A model generated the notes under the pieces. It had not been told where the DNA came from. It was given only the letters and a program-made list of their open reading frames with translations, and made no database searches. Both the position numbers and the translations under genes were made by a program. From Globodera rostochiensis (taxonomy: Eukaryota; Nematoda; Chromadorea; Rhabditida; Heteroderidae), in NCBI GenBank assembly GCA_018350325.1, contig JAEVLN010000009.1:1013388-1077387 (forward strand): 64,000 bases of DNA, read 5' to 3'. Below, in pieces: positions 60,701-64,000 of the stretch; the first letter of the stretch is position 1, and each line of letters starts with the position of its first letter.

Positions 60701-62031
60701 CAACATGCGCAAATTATAAGTAAATTTTGTCTCGTTCTTTAATTTTTCTGGGTTAAAAAATTCAGTAAATTTCCTTAATTAAAAAAAAATATTATTTAAC
60801 ATCTTAACCGCAAATCAAAATAATTTTCTAAATTGTTTTATTAAGGCAAAATTAAATTTAGGGCAACCCTCAAAAGTGTGAAAGGTTTTTAAACCATGAA
60901 ATTTGTGAGGGAACTCTGATTAATAATAATACCAAAGGTGATTTGATGCTTTATCATTTGCTAGCAGTACATCATCATTTGAATAAGTCGATGAAGATTT
61001 CAATAATATTGCAATTGCACAAAAATGAGCCAATCGGCAACTCTCAACATATTCCCTTACCACGCGTGGAAAATGATCCAGATTTTCATCGAAAGAATTT
61101 GAAACCGTATTTTTGCTCATTTTCTCCAACATTTCCGCAAATTCAGTGCATTTTATTTCATTATTAGTTTTTAGATTATATGAGCCAAGAATATTTGAAT
61201 CAGAAGTCGGCAGACTCAGTTCAACTGTAATTTAAATTATATTTCACATAATGCTTAATTAAAAAACGAGCATTGAATTTGGAGGGGTATATATTAGCAT
61301 AATGTATTTAAACGAAAACGATAATTTTTTAAATGTTGTCCAAGTGGCCTTAATCGGCACCGCCGCAACCTTACAAAATTTGGAAAAGAAATTCATTCTG
61401 GGGAAAAAATATAAAAATTGTAAAAATAAAATCCAGAGACAGAGTTTCCTATTTGTACTTGATTAAAAATTAACAAGCATACTTTAACATTCAATAATTA
61501 AACCCAATTAAACAAATTACCATTCATATTAACAAGACCGCGCCAAAATTTCCACATTTCACAATTATATTCGGCAGATGGTTTAAATTGTTTTCTCATC
61601 ATTTTAAATTTGACTAATTGTTCATGAAAAATAATTGACTGTTTATTGTTTAATTCATTTATTTCGACCGATTGAAACAAATTCATCGAAAAAGCGGCAA
61701 AACCCATTGCCTCCAATTCCAATTTATACGTTTCGTCCACAATTATTTCCGAGGAATTTTCACTGATTTGTTCAGTTTCCGTTGGCATTTTGAATAATGC
61801 TGAATATTTGACATCAACTGCATCTATTTTCATCTCTAAATTAAAGCTAAAATTTTTGAATATTGAAATTAATTAGTGCATAAATCGAAAATAAAATAAA
61901 ATGAATTTAATTACATCAAATATTTAAAAACATTAGAAATATTAAATACCTAACTCACCTAATTTAAATTTGCATGAATAACTCTGCGAAAAAAGAAAGA
62001 AATATAAAAAAGAAAAATATAATTCAAACAT
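51605..62031 (-). CDS. Very large protein: signal-like N-terminus, long helical region, KENIKE repeats, C-terminal poly(A)-polymerase core (about 2,200 aa)
   Basis: From the ATG at 62031 ([20 protein letters not shown]) I follow about 23 exons with matching phases. Exons about 61820-57300 encode helical, charged sequence with no known domain and a poly-Gln run (57675-57710). About 57085-54400 carries more helices and a KENIKE repeat. The C-terminal exons (about 54175-51605) are a poly(A) polymerase core, which adds A residues to RNA 3' ends. They read [74 protein letters not shown] and [18 protein letters not shown]. The catalytic Asp triad (DID and VD) is kept. One donor is GC (AAT|GCAAGT near 54050). 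One join (about 60930 to 60740) needed a less certain donor. Two adjacent genes remain possible, but I found no stop or start that forces a split. Confidence 0.72.
55249..55448 (-). repeat. 60-bp coding tandem repeat (KENIKE units)
   Basis: Three near-identical 60-bp units and a diverged fourth. On the minus strand each encodes 20 residues of the form [20 protein letters not shown]. Unit length is a multiple of three, so copy number can change without a frameshift. Confidence 0.9.
55750..56330. other. Large intron of the PAP-fusion gene with repeat-like sequence
   Basis: The intron between the exons ending ILVE and starting DLRQ spans about 55675-56400. It contains GC-richer, repeat-like sequence (CCCGCCCGAACG, TCCCCCGCCCC and a C homopolymer near 56267), unlike the AT-rich introns around it. 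It is probably an inserted element with unresolved ends. Confidence 0.4.
56653..56749. mobile_element. Palindromic MITE-like element, 97 bp, in an intron
   Basis: The ends ACCGTATTTCC and GGAAATACGGT are inverted repeats. Inside are further complementary blocks (TATTAGTA and TACTAATA). The flanks allow a 2-3 bp TA or TAA-type duplication, so it may be Tc1/mariner-like and not hAT. It sits in an intron of the PAP-fusion gene. Confidence 0.6.
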
Positions 62032-63131
62032 TTTAACTTGATTTAAAAAAAGTAATATATTCTATGGATGTTATGTTTATAGGTATATGTAAATTGGCAA
62101 ATATTTCAAAACAAAATGAGATAATCAATATTCAATAGCATAGAGAGACTGTCATGCAAATGAAATTTTTACGAAAAGTAAAGTAAATAAATAGCTAACC
62201 TATTTTATGCGCGAAAATCGTTTCCCTTCCAGCAGAGGATAGGTAAATACGAATGGGGTATGATTTATGCATATTATGATCACAATTTGATCCCCAAAAG
62301 TCGCTTTCCTTAGAAGAATATCATTTGTTTTGCTACAAAGCTTTTACTTCCCCATAAAAAATTTATCCAAAAGTTTCGGCCGAGAATTTCTTGAACACAT
62401 AACTCGTACTGTACAACTTTAATTGAATCAATTTTTAATACAGCCTTTTAATAACAACACAGGAACAAAATCTTGGAAAAACCGCGTCGCGCGAATGCGC
62501 TTTTCGCACCTCTGCTGCTGGTGGTGGTGGACACGCGTGCAGCAATGAAGTCTGCTGGGTTGAGGAATGTCGCCGCTAGGGCTGTCGGTTTCAAAAAACG
62601 GTTAACCAAAGCTTTTGGCTGAGGTTTAAGCCTAAGCAAATCACTAAATACAAACATGCTGTAACGAAATTAAAATATTTGAGCATAGTTGCAGTAAAAA
62701 ATCACCCAATCGACAGCAAATATTTCTATACTCAAATACAATCCGAGAACCCCCTGACTTGGAGATTCTGATCTCATGTTCAGCAATCCCAAAATAAAAA
62801 AGGGGCTTTCGTGAAATTCAGCTTTATTCATTTATAATGCAATGAAGTAAATAGGATTTATTACTTAGAAGTGGAAAAAATTAATGAGATATCATTAAGC
62901 GTCTTTGTGTCAGGAATTTAAAGATAAATAAATTTAAAAATCTCATATTATAATTAAATTCGGCATATGTAGAAACCCTGACACTAATGAGAGAGAATGG
63001 GACAAATAGCTGTTTGCTGCAGAGCAACAATGTTTTTTGTATAAGATCGATCCATTGATTTTAAAAATGCTCAAAATCAAAAACCAATTCAAATTTTCAT
63101 CTCAATATGAATTTGATCAGCTTATCAGAAG
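62032..63131. other. Intergenic spacer
   Basis: Likely promoter region of the PAP-fusion gene (-) and 3' flank of the PMP3 gene (-). A GC-rich patch lies at 62480-62580 (GCTGCTGGTGGTGGTGGACA). I could not build a gene. Confidence 0.4.
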
Positions 63132-63852
63132 TCAATGTTTGTTGAAGAAGTAGCAGTACCATACGGCATGCAACACGGCCGGCAGCCAGCCCAGAATGCA
63201 CAGCAACACGCTCAACAGAATGTGCAGTTTCATTCTTGGACCATTCTGCAGAGCAATGGCAATTGGCTGAAATGTATTTAATGTGGCCAGTTTTTAGTTA
63301 AAAACATTTTTGATTTTTTTAATTTAAATAATGTGCCGATTGCCTTATTTTTAATTAATTTTCCCTAATTGCTCTAAAACACAAAGAAAATTGTTTAGTT
63401 TACGCTCAAACCTTTTTAAAATAGTTTTATTAAATTATTTTAAATTGTTCCGTCAAATTTATGCGATCTCAAATTTTATTTATTCTAATTTTCAATTGTT
63501 GGCTTGTTTGATTCCACCCCCCCCCCTCCTTTTGCACACCGGTATAAGGAAACAGATGATCAATGTGATCAGATCGCGGACCAGATTCCGCTCAGCTTGT
63601 TGGTGCTGAACTTGTGGTGTTGCATATGCTTGCTGCTGGGGGAGTTGCCCTTTCTCCATCATCGGTGCACTCGCCGGTGCGGGGTCGGGCTGTTGGATGA
63701 GCTGAGACGAGTCGTAGGGAGGCGGTGGATAGTAATTGGACGGGGCCTTCAAATTCAAATTTTAGAAAAATAGAAAAAGGCAACTTTATGTACATTAAAT
63801 GAAAAACCTTTAAAAATCCCACCAATTTTTTAAAAAATCGACTTACTTCCAT
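63132..63852 (-). CDS. PMP3 / UPF0057 family small membrane protein with Pro/Gln-rich N-terminus, 115 aa
   Basis: A two-helix membrane protein of the PMP3 (plasma membrane proteolipid 3) family, linked to membrane potential and salt stress in fungi and plants. Its role in nematodes is unknown. Three exons: 63852-63847, 63746-63540, 63266-63132, 348 nt in frame. The start codon is two codons before a strong GTAAGT donor. Residues 2-50 are Pro/Gln-rich (APSNYYPPPPYDSSQLIQQP). TM1 reads RDLITLIICFLIPPIAIALQ and TM2 reads LHILLSVLLCILGWLPAVLH, then AVWYCYFFNKH. The core IP-P and LGW-PAVLHA motifs are the family signature. The long N-terminal extension is longer than in yeast PMP3. Confidence 0.9.
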
Positions 63853-64000
63853 TGATGATGAAATGTTGACGATGAGCTGTGGTGGTCGGTTGCTGGTCGA
63901 CGCTTTCGGGGGAAAATGGTGGAGAAAACGCTGGAGGGGAAGAAATAATTGAAGGCACCAACCGAGTCATGTGGAAACTGCCATTACTATTTTCTTTTTC

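Noticed and set aside
1..64000. CRISPR arrays, bacterial operons, integrated virus or self-splicing introns
   Set aside because: No direct-repeat/spacer arrays, no capsid, polymerase or integrase-like coding, and the gene structure is that of a nematode nucleus.

Overview
This window is nuclear DNA of a nematode, most likely a tylenchid plant parasite of the cyst-nematode type (Heterodera or Globodera). The genes are split into many short exons separated by small AT-rich introns. Exons are more GC-rich than their surroundings. There are nematode-style chemoreceptor-like GPCRs and a MIG-18-like secreted protein, and GC-AG introns are unusually common, a trait I remember as reported for Globodera. 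There is no prokaryotic signal. Genus is an inference from these traits only.

Layout: 1-3.4 kb holds a possible end of a gene and at least one hAT-like element. 3.4-8.35 kb is a complete 16-exon SLC23 nucleobase/ascorbate transporter (+) with an 882-bp hAT-like element in one intron and a minisatellite in another. 9.24-16.55 kb is an apparently perfect 3,654-bp tandem duplication. Each unit carries a whole 7TM receptor gene and the first three exons of a carboxylesterase. Only the second copy reads on into a complete esterase (to 18.94 kb), so the first is a 5' fragment. 19.7-22.3 kb (-) encodes a secreted coiled-coil protein. 23.0-25.6 kb (-) is a second type of 7TM receptor. 27.1-33.4 kb (-) is a TMEM16/anoctamin with an intact calcium site. 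35.5-36.4 kb (+) is an orphan secreted protein and 36.6-37.2 kb (-) is a MIG-18-like secreted protein. 38.3-40.4 kb (+) is another 7TM receptor, apparently short of TM2. 41.0-44.75 kb (+) is a secreted MAM-domain-like protein. 45.5 kb (-) is a tRNA-Glu(UUC). 46.4-47.4 kb (+) is a small secreted Lys/Ser-rich orphan. 49.3-50.2 kb (-) is a small four-TM protein. 51.6-62.0 kb (-) is one very long gene model whose C-terminus is a poly(A)-polymerase core. 63.1-63.85 kb (-) is a PMP3/UPF0057 membrane protein.

The genes form no operon or pathway that I can see. They are a mix of transporters and channels (SLC23, anoctamin, PMP3), sensory-type receptors and several secreted proteins. The most unusual item is the 51.6-62.0 kb model. 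Splice phases can be matched at every junction I tested, given some choice among nearby sites, from an N-terminal signal-like peptide through about 1,700 residues of helical sequence into a PAP core that keeps its three catalytic aspartates. Between the genes, and within introns, are many short non-autonomous elements with terminal inverted repeats and 8-bp target duplications, mostly hAT-like.

All exon models were built by eye from splice signals, reading phase and family motifs. Three were summed and give whole codon numbers: SLC23 (557 aa), esterase (583 aa) and the duplicated receptor (339 aa).
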